51,479 bases of DNA from Bacillota bacterium. Its GTDB lineage: Bacteria > Bacillota > Clostridia > Acetivibrionales > DSM-1351. Location of the stretch: positions 1-51,479 of the forward strand of contig JAEWAX010000019.1 in the NCBI GenBank assembly GCA_023391425.1, given 5' to 3'. Shown here in pieces: positions 1-7,916 of the stretch; position 1 is the first letter of the stretch, and each line of letters starts with the position of its first letter. The position numbers and the translations under genes are program-made. The notes beneath the pieces are model-generated. The model was not told the DNA's origin, did not search any database, and was given only the letters and a program-made list of their open reading frames with translations.

Positions 1-137
1 CCCCTTAAGGGGCTGCCCGTAGAATTCACGCGGTTGGCGGACAATTCAATATGTCTTTAGACATAGCCAGTAACATGCCCTTATAGGGCAAGAGCATGCC
101 ACATGTTCTACGTGTGGTCATGACTCAATACAAATTC
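1..137 (-). ncRNA. Structured RNA-like element, copy A (runs to window edge)
   Basis: Read on the minus strand, this stretch forms successive hairpins. The first is CCACA/TGTGG with the loop CGTAGAACA at about 99-117. The second is TGCCCT/AGGGCA at about 77-91. The third is TATGTC/GACATA at about 51-66. TTGTCCGC and a GC-rich 3' part follow. The same order of hairpins, with the loop GTAGAAC and the TTGTCCGC block kept but the stem bases changed, is found on the minus strand at about 28160-28270. Two copies with compensating stem changes suggest a structured RNA leader. Any gene it controls would lie beyond the window start. I do not recognise it as a known riboswitch class. Confidence 0.4.
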
Positions 138-321
138 AATTGAAAAGAAATATAACCAAGTTCACTAGTTTCAATTCCATATTTAAGAGTCTACATATCC
201 AAAAGTAGAAGGTAGGAGGGCTTTATGTTTACTTTCTTTTATGCTCATATTGACCAATTCATGATATATTCCTCTTCATTGCTGTAAAGAATACCTTATG
301 TTTTGTTAAGTAAAAATTGTA

Positions 322-864
322 TTAAAAGCTAATCTCAAATATACACTTATCAGAACCACCCAAAATCGACTGTACTATATTAACTTTTACTGAGTCCCCA
401 AGAATTGATGAAAATAGTTTTTCAAACCAACCTGCTGAGCAATAGCAGTACGCAGGTGACATATCTTTAGTCTGTTTTGCAAGACCACAATAGCAGGTAT
501 CGTATACACCAATTATTTTTCCATTCCTTGTATGTAGTTGTCCGCCACCAATCTGCTGTTCATTGAGTAACTGTAAAAAATCATCAATATTGCTGGACTC
601 CTCATATAGTATCTTTGATTTTTCAATTACTGAATTAGAAATACATTGATACCCACAAGGTTTCATCACTTTTTCAGCAGCTTCTTCACCTTGGGTTTCA
701 TTAAGCCTTTTTAATAATGAATTGACATATTCTGCTTGTTTGTCAGGCGTTGCGTTCAAATCCATTACCCCACATTCTGCTATAATATTGTTGTAATTAT
801 CCATTCCAGTGTTTGTCTTAAAGCTTTTAAGTATCCTGTCAACATTATTATCCAATAACATCAT
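322..864 (-). CDS. Cysteine-rich DUF6144-like protein
   Basis: A soluble protein of about 180 residues with no signal peptide or membrane segment. Cysteines cluster in CGYQC (about residue 70), CYCG (about 124) and a C-terminal CYCSAGW motif followed by a V-x-I-x-x-S-I-x-G-G-x-x-x-C pattern. This layout resembles DUF6144/ATC-hydrolase-like proteins common in Clostridia, whose function is unknown. The conserved cysteines could bind metal or a cofactor. The ribosome-binding site (AAAGGAG) directly abuts two tandem ATG codons, so the second ATG or the TTG at codon 4 may be the true start. It stands alone on the minus strand, and element A lies downstream of it. Confidence 0.6.
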   Translation of the reverse strand: MMLLDNNVDRILKSFKTNTGMDNYNNIIAECGVMDLNATPDKQAEYVNSLLKRLNETQGEEAAEKVMKPCGYQCISNSVIEKSKILYEESSNIDDFLQLLNEQQIGGGQLHTRNGKIIGVYDTCYCGLAKQTKDMSPAYCYCSAGWFEKLFSSILGDSVKVNIVQSILGGSDKCIFEISF

Positions 865-1063
865 CTCCTTTCCATTATTTTAGCGTACAAAATATGACAA
901 CAGTGTGTCAAGTTTTATCATTTCTTATAATGTTAAATAAGTAATGTTCTATTAGAAAACGGACTTAATGAATGGAGCAGTATGGTCATGGAGAGTAAGA
1001 GATTGTAAAAATTTAACCTATTTTATATGACAATTTTTCTAACAAATTTTCTTAAAAAAAGGG

Positions 1064-1093
1064 TTGACTTTATATTAATATACATGTTATTAT
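1064..1093 (+). promoter_or_regulatory. Sigma-A promoter of tRNA-Thr
   Basis: TTGACT at 1064-1069 and TATTAT at 1088-1093 are separated by 18 bp, with the tRNA starting about 62 bp after the -10 box. Nothing else recognisable was seen between 865 and 1063. Confidence 0.6.
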
Positions 1094-1155
1094 ATACAGG
1101 CAGTTGAGACAATCATTTGTTTAATGGTCAAATGCAGTTAAATAGTATGTTTTAT

Positions 1156-1231
1156 GCTGGTGTAGCTCAGCAGGTAGAGCAGCTGACTTGTAATCAGCAG
1201 GTCGGGGGTTCGATTCCGTCCGCCAGCTCCA
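1156..1231 (+). tRNA. tRNA-Thr (anticodon TGT)
   Basis: A complete cloverleaf. Acceptor strands GCTGGTG and CGCCAGC pair with one G-U. The anticodon arm GCTGA/TCAGC carries the loop CTTGTAA, giving anticodon UGU. The 3' CCA is encoded at 1229-1231. The T-arm strands GGGGG (1204-1208) and CCGTC (1216-1220) contain one G-G mismatch, which is unusual. An overlapping open frame at 1117-1302 is spurious. Confidence 0.96.
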
Positions 1232-1269
1232 AAACAGACTTTGATGAAAATCAAAGTCTGTTTTATTTT
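1231..1269 (+). terminator. Terminator of tRNA-Thr
   Basis: A perfect 14-bp stem, AAAACAGACTTTGA (1231-1244) with its complement (1251-1264), has a 6-nt loop and is followed by a T-rich tail. It begins at the last base of the tRNA CCA. Confidence 0.85.
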
Positions 1270-1303
1270 GTTCTTAATGTCAATAGCAAGTTAAAATTAT
1301 GAG

Positions 1304-1336
1304 GGGTTTTGAGAACATTACACTTAAAACCCTTTT
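1304..1336 (+). repeat. Terminator-like hairpin, also found near 34120
   Basis: GGGTTTTGAG (1304-1313) pairs with CTTAAAACCC (1323-1332), followed by TTTT. Nearly the same hairpin occurs at 34120-34148, suggesting a dispersed hairpin unit that can act as a terminator. Confidence 0.45.
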
Positions 1337-1547
1337 GTATATGTCCAAATTAGTGTATTCTATGGGTGAGTTGCATCTTAAAGTGAACCGTGATGAAACA
1401 ACATTGTATTTATGTCTACCTTCAATAAAGTTAAACTTCATAATTAGCTGATAATGGTAATGATAGAAAATTTATCTTTACATAATGCATGAAAGAGGAA
1501 TTTCTATTTTTATAGCGAATACTAATATTATTGATGAGGTGATAAAA

Positions 1548-2189
1548 ATGCTAATTGATATGGATGTTACAATAGCATATAAATGTTTCTCTTGTGGAAC
1601 GTTTGATTTTACTAATATCAATCTTTTTAAGCTTTACCCTCGTAACAGTATTATGTCTAAATGTAGATGTGAGGGAGCGAAGCTAGAGATACTTGAATTA
1701 TGCAAGAATAAGTATAAGTTTGTTATACCTTGTATTGGATGTGGGTTGGAGCATTCTTTAATAATTGACAGGGAAGAACTCACTAGTAAGGATATTATGA
1801 TATACAAATGCCCAGTTACAGGTATTAAGCAATGTTTTATTGGCAGAGATGCTGTGGTAAGAGAGTATATTGATAACTTTGAAAAAGAATTAGATGTAAT
1901 GATAGATGGACTTGGATTTGAAAACTATTTTGTGAATACCCAAGTTATGTTAGATACTTTGAATAAAATACATGATATTGCCGAACAAGGCCATTTACAT
2001 TGCGAATGTGGCTCTGATGATATAAAAGTGTCTATGCTACGTAAGGGTATTTATCTTAAATGTTCACAGTGCTCAGGAAATAAATTTATATCAGCAGCAT
2101 CAAATAATGATTTAAAAAAGACACTTCAAAAGGTGAGTATAGTACTATTAGAAAAGAAATCTAAATATAATTATCAATCAAAAGTATGA
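1548..2189 (+). CDS. Hypothetical zinc-ribbon-like protein
   Basis: A 213-residue soluble protein. I start it at the ATG at 1548 because GAGGTGAT precedes it at normal spacing; the frame stays open to an ATG at 1485, which has no ribosome-binding site. Cysteine pairs recur: CFSCG (near residue 13), CRC (near 38), CIGCG (near 57), CECG (near 153) and CSQC (near 172). This arrangement suggests two or more zinc-ribbon-like knuckles around a central helical segment. I do not recognise a named family. It sits upstream of rho on the same strand, but rho has its own consensus promoter, so the two need not be cotranscribed. Nucleic-acid binding is a guess from the zinc ribbons. Confidence 0.6.
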   Translation: MLIDMDVTIAYKCFSCGTFDFTNINLFKLYPRNSIMSKCRCEGAKLEILELCKNKYKFVIPCIGCGLEHSLIIDREELTSKDIMIYKCPVTGIKQCFIGRDAVVREYIDNFEKELDVMIDGLGFENYFVNTQVMLDTLNKIHDIAEQGHLHCECGSDDIKVSMLRKGIYLKCSQCSGNKFISAASNNDLKKTLQKVSIVLLEKKSKYNYQSKV

Positions 2190-2245
2190 ATAATAATACA
2201 AAATAAAGGAAACAATTCCAGTATAATGGAAATACAATACTAAGA

Positions 2246-2274
2246 TTGACATGTATTTACACTTTTGATATAAT
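2246..2274 (+). promoter_or_regulatory. Consensus sigma-A promoter of rho
   Basis: TTGACA (2246-2251) and TATAAT (2269-2274) are both perfect consensus boxes with a 17-bp spacer. The transcript would have a leader of about 125 nt before the rho ATG at 2409. I see no recognisable riboswitch in that leader. Confidence 0.85.
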
Positions 2275-2408
2275 AATTTCTATGGAATGTTCAGAAACTC
2301 TTCTCTAGAAAAAGAATAAACTTAAGGTTTTTCTATAAATGATTTTTCGAAAAAATTTCCAATTTTATATTCTATACAATCAAAAGATTTTTAATAAGGT
2401 GGTGAACT

Positions 2409-4892
2409 ATGGACCAGAATAATTTACAGTCAAAAACACTAGAAGATTTGCGATATATTGCAAAAATGATGGGAATTACAAATATATCCAAATATAAAAA
2501 AAATGAGCTGATGGATTTATTGGTCAAAAGTTCTGGTGAAGTCAAAAAAGAAGATAGCCAGAAGGGTGAAAAGCATATTTCCAAGGAAAGTTCCCAATCT
2601 GAGCCAGCGCCGGCTATAAATATTATTTCTGCTAAACCTAACGCAGATGAGCCTAAAGTTAATGAAGAAGAGCAAACGCAAAGCGCCCAAGAGCCTGTTT
2701 TGAGGAAATCTCGAAGAGGGAGACCTAGCAATGCTTCAAAAATTAACAAGCAGACAAATAGTAGCTTGGAGGCTTCTGATACTCAAAAAGCAGAATCAGA
2801 GGCTGTTGAAAATACTGTAGGGTTGGATACAGATAATCATTCAAAACATGATACAAAAGCAGATTCAAAACAAGATACAATTAACAAGCATCATTCAAAA
2901 GCAGATATAAAACAGGATTCAAAGACACATTTAAAACAAGATTCAAAGGCAGATATAAAAGCAGATTCAAAAGCAGATTTAAAAATAGATTCAAAGGCAG
3001 ATATAAAAGCAGATTCAAAAGCAGATTCAAAGGCAGATTCAAAGGCAGATTCAAAGGCAGATATAAAAGCAGATTCAAAGGCAGATATAAAAGCAGATTT
3101 AAAAGTAGACTCAAAAGTAGATTCAAAAGCAGATATAAAGGCAGATTCAAAAGTAGATTCAAAAGTAGAATCGAAAGCAGATACTGAATCAGAATCGAAA
3201 GCAGATAAAAAACCAGATATAAAGCCAGAAAGATTATCTGAAAAGTTAAAGCACATAGCAACAAAGGATACCGAAGAAAAGCCTTCCGAAAAAGTGGATA
3301 ATAAAATGCAAAGTAGAGTACATACACATAGGTCACTAAAGCCTCAGATGTCCTCTGCACATACTACAGAAAGAACTCAGAGAGTTGGACACAAATCTTT
3401 GATGAATTCTACACAACAAAAAATTGAGACTCACCAACCTGGACAGCAGTTATATACGCCACCAAGGAGACCACAGCAACAACAGCAGCCATTATCTGGA
3501 CAGCAGTCACAGATGCAGCCCCAACAACTTCAGCAACAACTACCTGGACAGCAGCCACAGATGCAGCCTCAACAACCTCAGCAGCAACTACCTGGACAGC
3601 AGTCACAGATGCAGCCTCAACAACTTCAGCAGCAACTATCTGGACAGCTATTACAAATTCAGCCTCAACAACAATTACAATTTCAGCAATTTCAAACTGG
3701 GCAGCAATTACAGGTACCACCTCAACAACAATTGCAGCCTCAGCAGCAGGGTAATGATAAATTTGAAAGCGATGATCCAGTACAAGGAGTTCTTGAAGTT
3801 CTACCTGATGGATATGGTTTTTTAAGAAGTGAGAATTATTTATCCGGACCGAAGGATGTTTATGTTTCTCCTTCACAAATTAGAAGGTTTGGTCTTAAAA
3901 CAGGTGATAAGTTACGTGGCAAAGGAAGAATTCCGAAAGAGGGAGAAAAATTTCAGGCATTACTCTATGTTCAATCAATCAATGGGGATACACCTGATGT
4001 TGCTTCCAAAAGAGTAGCATTTGAATATTTAACCCCAATATATCCTGATAGTAGAATTACATTGGAGACTGCACCTAGAGAGTTCTCAACAAGGCTTATA
4101 GACCTTATAGCTCCTATAGGCAAAGGCCAAAGAGGAATGATTGTATCACCTCCAAAGGCTGGTAAGACTATACTTTTAAAGAAAATAGCAAATGCTATAT
4201 CTATAAACTATCCAGAGGTAGAGTTAATTGTTTTGCTTATTGATGAACGACCTGAAGAGGTTACCGATATGCAACGCTCTATAAAAGGAGAGGTAATTTA
4301 TTCTACTTTTGATGAAGTACCAGAGCATCATATTAAGGTGGCTGAAATGGTATTAGAAAGAGCTCAGAGACTTGTAGAGCAAAAAAAAGATGTAGTAATT
4401 TTGCTTGATAGTATTACTAGATTGGCTAGAGCATACAATCTTACTATTCCACCAACTGGTAGAACATTATCAGGTGGTTTGGATCCTGGTGCTTTGCATA
4501 AGCCAAAGAAATTCTTTGGAGCTGCAAGAAATATTGAAAATGGCGGAAGCTTGACAATAATGGCCACTGCGCTTATTGAAACAGGAAGCAGAATGGATGA
4601 TGTTATTTTTGAAGAATTCAAGGGGACAGGCAATATGGAACTTCACCTTGACAGAAAACTTTCTGAAAAGAGAATCTTCCCTGCTATTGACATTAACAAA
4701 TCAGGTACGCGTAGAGAAGAGTTACTACTTAGTCAGAAAGAACTTGAAAGCGTTTGGGCTATTAGAAAAGCAATGAGCAATATGGGTACTGCCGAGGTTA
4801 CAGAGGTATTGATTAATAAGCTCATGCAAACTAGAACTAATGAGGACTTCGTAAAGAGTATTAATTTATCTTTCTTAGATAAAAATTCATAG
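2409..4892 (+). CDS. rho: Transcription termination factor Rho with a long low-complexity insert
   Basis: RNA-dependent hexameric ATPase that ends transcription and displaces RNA polymerase. At 827 residues it is about twice the usual 420. Residues 1-45 form the Rho N-terminal helical domain. Residues about 147-274 are a charged A-D-S-K/A-D-I-K repeat tract. Residues about 334-447 are a Q-rich tract with repeats like QQLPGQQ. The RNA-binding OB fold starts near 457 (GVLEVLPDGYGFLR). The ATPase domain has Walker A PPKAGKT near 581 and Walker B VLLIDERPEE near 610. The ATG has GGTGGTG upstream. Clostridium botulinum Rho has a prion-forming low-complexity region in the same place (established). 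Prion behaviour here is inference. Confidence 0.97.
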   Translation: MDQNNLQSKTLEDLRYIAKMMGITNISKYKKNELMDLLVKSSGEVKKEDSQKGEKHISKESSQSEPAPAINIISAKPNADEPKVNEEEQTQSAQEPVLRKSRRGRPSNASKINKQTNSSLEASDTQKAESEAVENTVGLDTDNHSKHDTKADSKQDTINKHHSKADIKQDSKTHLKQDSKADIKADSKADLKIDSKADIKADSKADSKADSKADSKADIKADSKADIKADLKVDSKVDSKADIKADSKVDSKVESKADTESESKADKKPDIKPERLSEKLKHIATKDTEEKPSEKVDNKMQSRVHTHRSLKPQMSSAHTTERTQRVGHKSLMNSTQQKIETHQPGQQLYTPPRRPQQQQQPLSGQQSQMQPQQLQQQLPGQQPQMQPQQPQQQLPGQQSQMQPQQLQQQLSGQLLQIQPQQQLQFQQFQTGQQLQVPPQQQLQPQQQGNDKFESDDPVQGVLEVLPDGYGFLRSENYLSGPKDVYVSPSQIRRFGLKTGDKLRGKGRIPKEGEKFQALLYVQSINGDTPDVASKRVAFEYLTPIYPDSRITLETAPREFSTRLIDLIAPIGKGQRGMIVSPPKAGKTILLKKIANAISINYPEVELIVLLIDERPEEVTDMQRSIKGEVIYSTFDEVPEHHIKVAEMVLERAQRLVEQKKDVVILLDSITRLARAYNLTIPPTGRTLSGGLDPGALHKPKKFFGAARNIENGGSLTIMATALIETGSRMDDVIFEEFKGTGNMELHLDRKLSEKRIFPAIDINKSGTRREELLLSQKELESVWAIRKAMSNMGTAEVTEVLINKLMQTRTNEDFVKSINLSFLDKNS
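2846..3230 (+). repeat. In-frame tandem repeats inside rho
   Basis: Imperfect repeats of a 12-base unit close to GCAGATTCAAAG, alternating with GCAGATATAAAA, encode A-D-S-K and A-D-I-K. Units are multiples of three, so slippage would lengthen or shorten the protein without a frameshift. The composition also keeps long minus-strand frames open, which are shadows. Confidence 0.9.
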
Positions 4893-4952
4893 GTTTGAGG
4901 TCTTTAATAATAACATTAAAAATTAATAACAAAAGTTGTGATTAAAAAGGTA

Positions 4953-4981
4953 TTGCGATATATTTATTTTTATGTTAAAAT
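4953..4981 (+). promoter_or_regulatory. Probable promoter of rpmE
   Basis: TTGCGA (4953-4958) and TAAAAT (4976-4981) are separated by 17 bp in the rho-rpmE gap, about 110 bp before the rpmE ATG. Confidence 0.55.
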
Positions 4982-5091
4982 ATCACTTGCCTCTTTAATA
5001 AGCAATTAAGTACATTTTGTACGTTAAATATATAAGAAATTATGCTGTTCATTGAGGACAACGCATTATGTTTGAAAGAAGGTGAAAAGCA

Positions 5092-5301
5092 ATGAAAGAA
5101 GGTATTCATCCAGATTACGCAGAAGCAGTAGTTAAATGTGCATGCGGTGAAACTTTTACAACTGGTTCCACTAAGAAGGCCCTTCACGTTGAAATTTGTT
5201 CAAAATGTCATCCATTCTTTACAGGAAGACAGAAACTCATTGATACTGGTGGACGTGTTGATAGGTTTAAAAAGAAATATGGTATTGTTGATAACGCGTA
5301 A
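5092..5301 (+). CDS. rpmE: Ribosomal protein bL31
   Basis: Large-subunit protein bL31, 69 residues, the normal length. It begins KEGIHPDYAEAVVKC and contains the zinc-binding CACG and CSKC motifs of the zinc-containing (C+) paralogue. C+ paralogues act as the standard form when zinc is available; no C- paralogue is in this window. The ATG at 5092 has GAAGGTG upstream. The rho-rpmE order is common in Firmicutes. A strong terminator follows, so this looks like the end of a transcription unit. Confidence 0.96.
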   Translation: MKEGIHPDYAEAVVKCACGETFTTGSTKKALHVEICSKCHPFFTGRQKLIDTGGRVDRFKKKYGIVDNA

Positions 5302-5332
5302 TTCAAGACATTATAAGATTGAAGACATTATA

Positions 5333-5364
5333 AAGACTGGGAAAGTTTTTTCCCAGTCTTTTGT
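5333..5364 (+). terminator. Terminator after rpmE
   Basis: AAGACTGGGA pairs with TCCCAGTCTT across a short T-rich loop, followed by TTTTG. It is a classic intrinsic terminator 30 bp after the rpmE stop. Confidence 0.85.
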
Positions 5365-5570
5365 TTAATATTTAAAAGTTAGTGAGAAGTAATAATATTC
5401 TAATTAAAATATAGAAAAGCTACATTTTAAATTCGAATTTACTATAAAAATAAATTTTTAGAAGAGAACATTAAGAATGGATTAAAAATAAATTAATAAA
5501 GATTTAAAGTTATATAATTACAATTGACTATTTCAGCTAGTTTGCGTATGATTTATCTAGGGTAATACTA

Positions 5571-5717
5571 GTTTGTCCTATGTCAATTGCTGCTAATACA
5601 CCTACATAAATAAGTGGGAATAGGCGGCGCTACGACCTTGGATTGCGATTTCTACGACCCCGTTGAAGAAAAACACTCTCACAGAACCTAAGAAATCTGC
5701 TTATCCGATGGCTACTA
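5571..5717 (+). repeat. Modular palindromic repeat, degenerate copy
   Basis: This is the notable content of the 420-bp gap between rpmE and the DUF1385 gene. It carries diverged forms of modules seen intact near 31.5-32.1 kb: a GCTGCTAATA...GGCGGC arm, CGACCTTGGATT, CGATTTCTA, then CAGAACCTAAGAA and CTTATCCGATGGCTACT. The first hairpin arm is damaged, so this copy looks old. Confidence 0.6.
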
Positions 5718-5792
5718 TTATTTTAGTAATATATGCTCTTAAAAGTTTGAATAAGCTAATTGTTATATATTAGTTTGTAATGGGGAGGCAAA

Positions 5793-6734
5793 ATGAAAAA
5801 AACGACAATAGGTGGTCAAGCATTGTTAGAAGGACTTCTAATGATCGGGCCTCAGTATAGAGCTACAGCTATAAGAAAACCGGATGGAGAGATATTGGTT
5901 GAAAAGCAGCCAATGAAACCGAAGAGTAAGCTTTCAAAAATTCCTATAGTTAGAGGTGCAGTAAACCTTTTCTCACAGATGGTTATTGGAGTAAAGGCTC
6001 TTATGTATTCTGCGGACTTTGTTGATCTTGAGGATGGTGACAAGCCATATGAACCTTCAAAATTTGAAAAGTTCCTTGATAGAAAGTTTGGAGATAAGGT
6101 AACAGATATTGCAATATATTTTTCGGTAATATTGTCGATATGTTTTAGTGTAGGTTTATTTATTCTACTTCCCAATTTTGTAGCTAATTTTATTCCTGTA
6201 AATAGGGATACTTCTTCAGGCATTGTTATTTTGAACTTGATTGAAGGTGCTATTAGAGTAGGTTTGTTTATTGGATATCTTGCACTTGTCTCTCTAATGA
6301 AGGAAATGAGGAGAGTATGGGAATACCATGGAGCAGAACATAAGACAATTCACTGTTACGAGCATGGAGATGAACTTACAATAGAGAACGTAAGGAAGTA
6401 TACTACCAAACACCCTCGTTGCGGCACATCACTCTTTTTTACAATAATGATTATTAGCATTTTGATTTTTGCATTTACAGGCTGGCACAATGTTTTTATA
6501 AATGCCGCAATACGAATTCTACTAGTACCTGTGGTTGCAGGCGTTTCGCTTGAAATTATTAAGTTTGCTATAAAGCATGAGAATTGGTTGTTTAAAGTTG
6601 TTACTGCACCAGGTCTAATGTTTCAAGCATTCACTACTAGGGAACCTGATGATAGTCAAATTGAGGTTGCGATAGCAGCGTTTATGGAGGTTCTACCTGT
6701 CCAAGAAGGTAGCGATGAGTGGGGAAAAGACTAA
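5793..6734 (+). CDS. DUF1385 (YqhQ-like) membrane protein
   Basis: A 313-residue protein that opens with the family hallmark GGQALLEGLLMIGP. Four or so hydrophobic segments follow from about residue 105. Between them lies the conserved HGAEHKTIHCYEHG motif (about 180-195) and a RCGTS motif, whose His, Glu and Cys residues suggest a metal site. The family is annotated in many Firmicutes as a putative metal-dependent enzyme; its reaction is not known. GGGGAGG precedes the ATG. It lies between rpmE and prmC, the usual position in Clostridia, and is probably cotranscribed with prmC. Confidence 0.9.
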   Translation: MKKTTIGGQALLEGLLMIGPQYRATAIRKPDGEILVEKQPMKPKSKLSKIPIVRGAVNLFSQMVIGVKALMYSADFVDLEDGDKPYEPSKFEKFLDRKFGDKVTDIAIYFSVILSICFSVGLFILLPNFVANFIPVNRDTSSGIVILNLIEGAIRVGLFIGYLALVSLMKEMRRVWEYHGAEHKTIHCYEHGDELTIENVRKYTTKHPRCGTSLFFTIMIISILIFAFTGWHNVFINAAIRILLVPVVAGVSLEIIKFAIKHENWLFKVVTAPGLMFQAFTTREPDDSQIEVAIAAFMEVLPVQEGSDEWGKD

Positions 6735-6859
6735 ATTAAAACTATAGAGAAAAGTTTGGTATAAAGAGTTATAGAGATTAACTTGCGCCAATGAATCCAA
6801 AGAGTTAATACTATATTCAAAAGTGAAGAAATGAATAGTGAAAAGATAAGGTAGTGGTT

Positions 6860-7786
6860 ATGAATATTAAAGAGTACTTAAGTTATGCTACAGATAGTTT
6901 AAAAAATGCAAATATTGAAACCCCGGCGCTTGAAGCCGGGGTTATGCTTTGTCATGCTTTAAAATGTGATAGAGCATATTTGTATGCCCATGATGATAGA
7001 TTGCTTGAAAAGGAAGAATTAGAAGTTCTAAGCAATATGCTTGTGCAAAGGGCAACTAATAATGTACCTCTGCAGTACATTATTGGGGAAACGGAGTTTA
7101 TGTCTCTCTCGTTTATTGTCAACCCGGCTGTTCTTATTCCAAGGCAGGATACTGAGATACTTGTAGAAAAATGCATTGAGCTTGTCAATGGGATGAGCGT
7201 ATCAGAGCAAATGAATAGAGAGAATGAAACAAAAACTATAGCGGTGGATAAATGCACTAGTAATGGTAAGAACGTGCTTAAGGTACTGGATATGTGCACC
7301 GGCTCAGGCTGTATAGCTATAAGCATAGCTCACTACTGTCCAAATAGCAGGGTTGTGGCATGTGATGTTTCACGAGATGCTCTAAGTATAGCTAGAACCA
7401 ACAGCGAGCGAAATGAAGTACAAGATAGGCTGGAACTGCGCTGTGGTAATTTGTTTGAGGCACTCGAAGGCGAGCAGCAGTTTAATATAATTGTCAGTAA
7501 CCCTCCATATATAGAAACTGATACAATATCTGAACTTCAAAAGGAGGTAAAGAATCACGAACCAAATCTAGCACTTGATGGTGGACAAGATGGTTTGGAC
7601 TTCTATAGGAGAATAATAACATTAGCACCAGATTATTTAACTAATGGAGGTTATTTAGCCTTCGAGATAGGATATAACCAAGGGCAGAGTGTTAAAGCCC
7701 TTATGCATCAATATTTTTATGACATTGAGGTTTACAAAGATTTAAGTGGAAACGATAGAGTTGTTATTGGGCGACTGAATAAGTAA
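6860..7786 (+). CDS. prmC: Release factor glutamine methyltransferase PrmC
   Basis: SAM-dependent enzyme that methylates the GGQ glutamine of peptide release factors. Of 308 residues, about 1-85 form the helical substrate-binding domain, and the Rossmann methyltransferase follows with the SAM motif LDMCTGSGCIA. The catalytic signature NPPYIE is near residue 215. An unusual insertion of about 25 residues just before the SAM motif lengthens the protein. ATG at 6860 is preferred over an in-frame GTG at 6854 because AAGGTAGTGG spaces better. The gene usually next to it, prfA, is not in this window. A perfect GC-rich 9-bp inverted repeat (6919-6943) lies within the early codons. Confidence 0.95.
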   Translation: MNIKEYLSYATDSLKNANIETPALEAGVMLCHALKCDRAYLYAHDDRLLEKEELEVLSNMLVQRATNNVPLQYIIGETEFMSLSFIVNPAVLIPRQDTEILVEKCIELVNGMSVSEQMNRENETKTIAVDKCTSNGKNVLKVLDMCTGSGCIAISIAHYCPNSRVVACDVSRDALSIARTNSERNEVQDRLELRCGNLFEALEGEQQFNIIVSNPPYIETDTISELQKEVKNHEPNLALDGGQDGLDFYRRIITLAPDYLTNGGYLAFEIGYNQGQSVKALMHQYFYDIEVYKDLSGNDRVVIGRLNK

Positions 7787-7916
7787 CTATGGTTCTGCGA
7801 AATAATAAAGTACAAAGAGTGAGCCGCTACAGATTTGCAAAATTTTATACTAAGTAAGCATATGGATTTGCATGTATGTGTGCGATGACATATTTAATTA
7901 TAGTTTCTTGAAGTTA

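Noticed and set aside
1117..1302. 61-codon plus-strand open frame
   Set aside because: It runs straight through tRNA-Thr and its terminator and has no ribosome-binding site.
2846..3230. CRISPR-like spacing of repeats
   Set aside because: Units are 12 bases, contiguous, in frame and coding; there are no unique spacers.
2881..3876. Several long minus-strand open frames with Leu- or Val-rich repeats
   Set aside because: They are the reverse of the rho repeats and Q-rich tract; the plus-strand Rho protein explains them.
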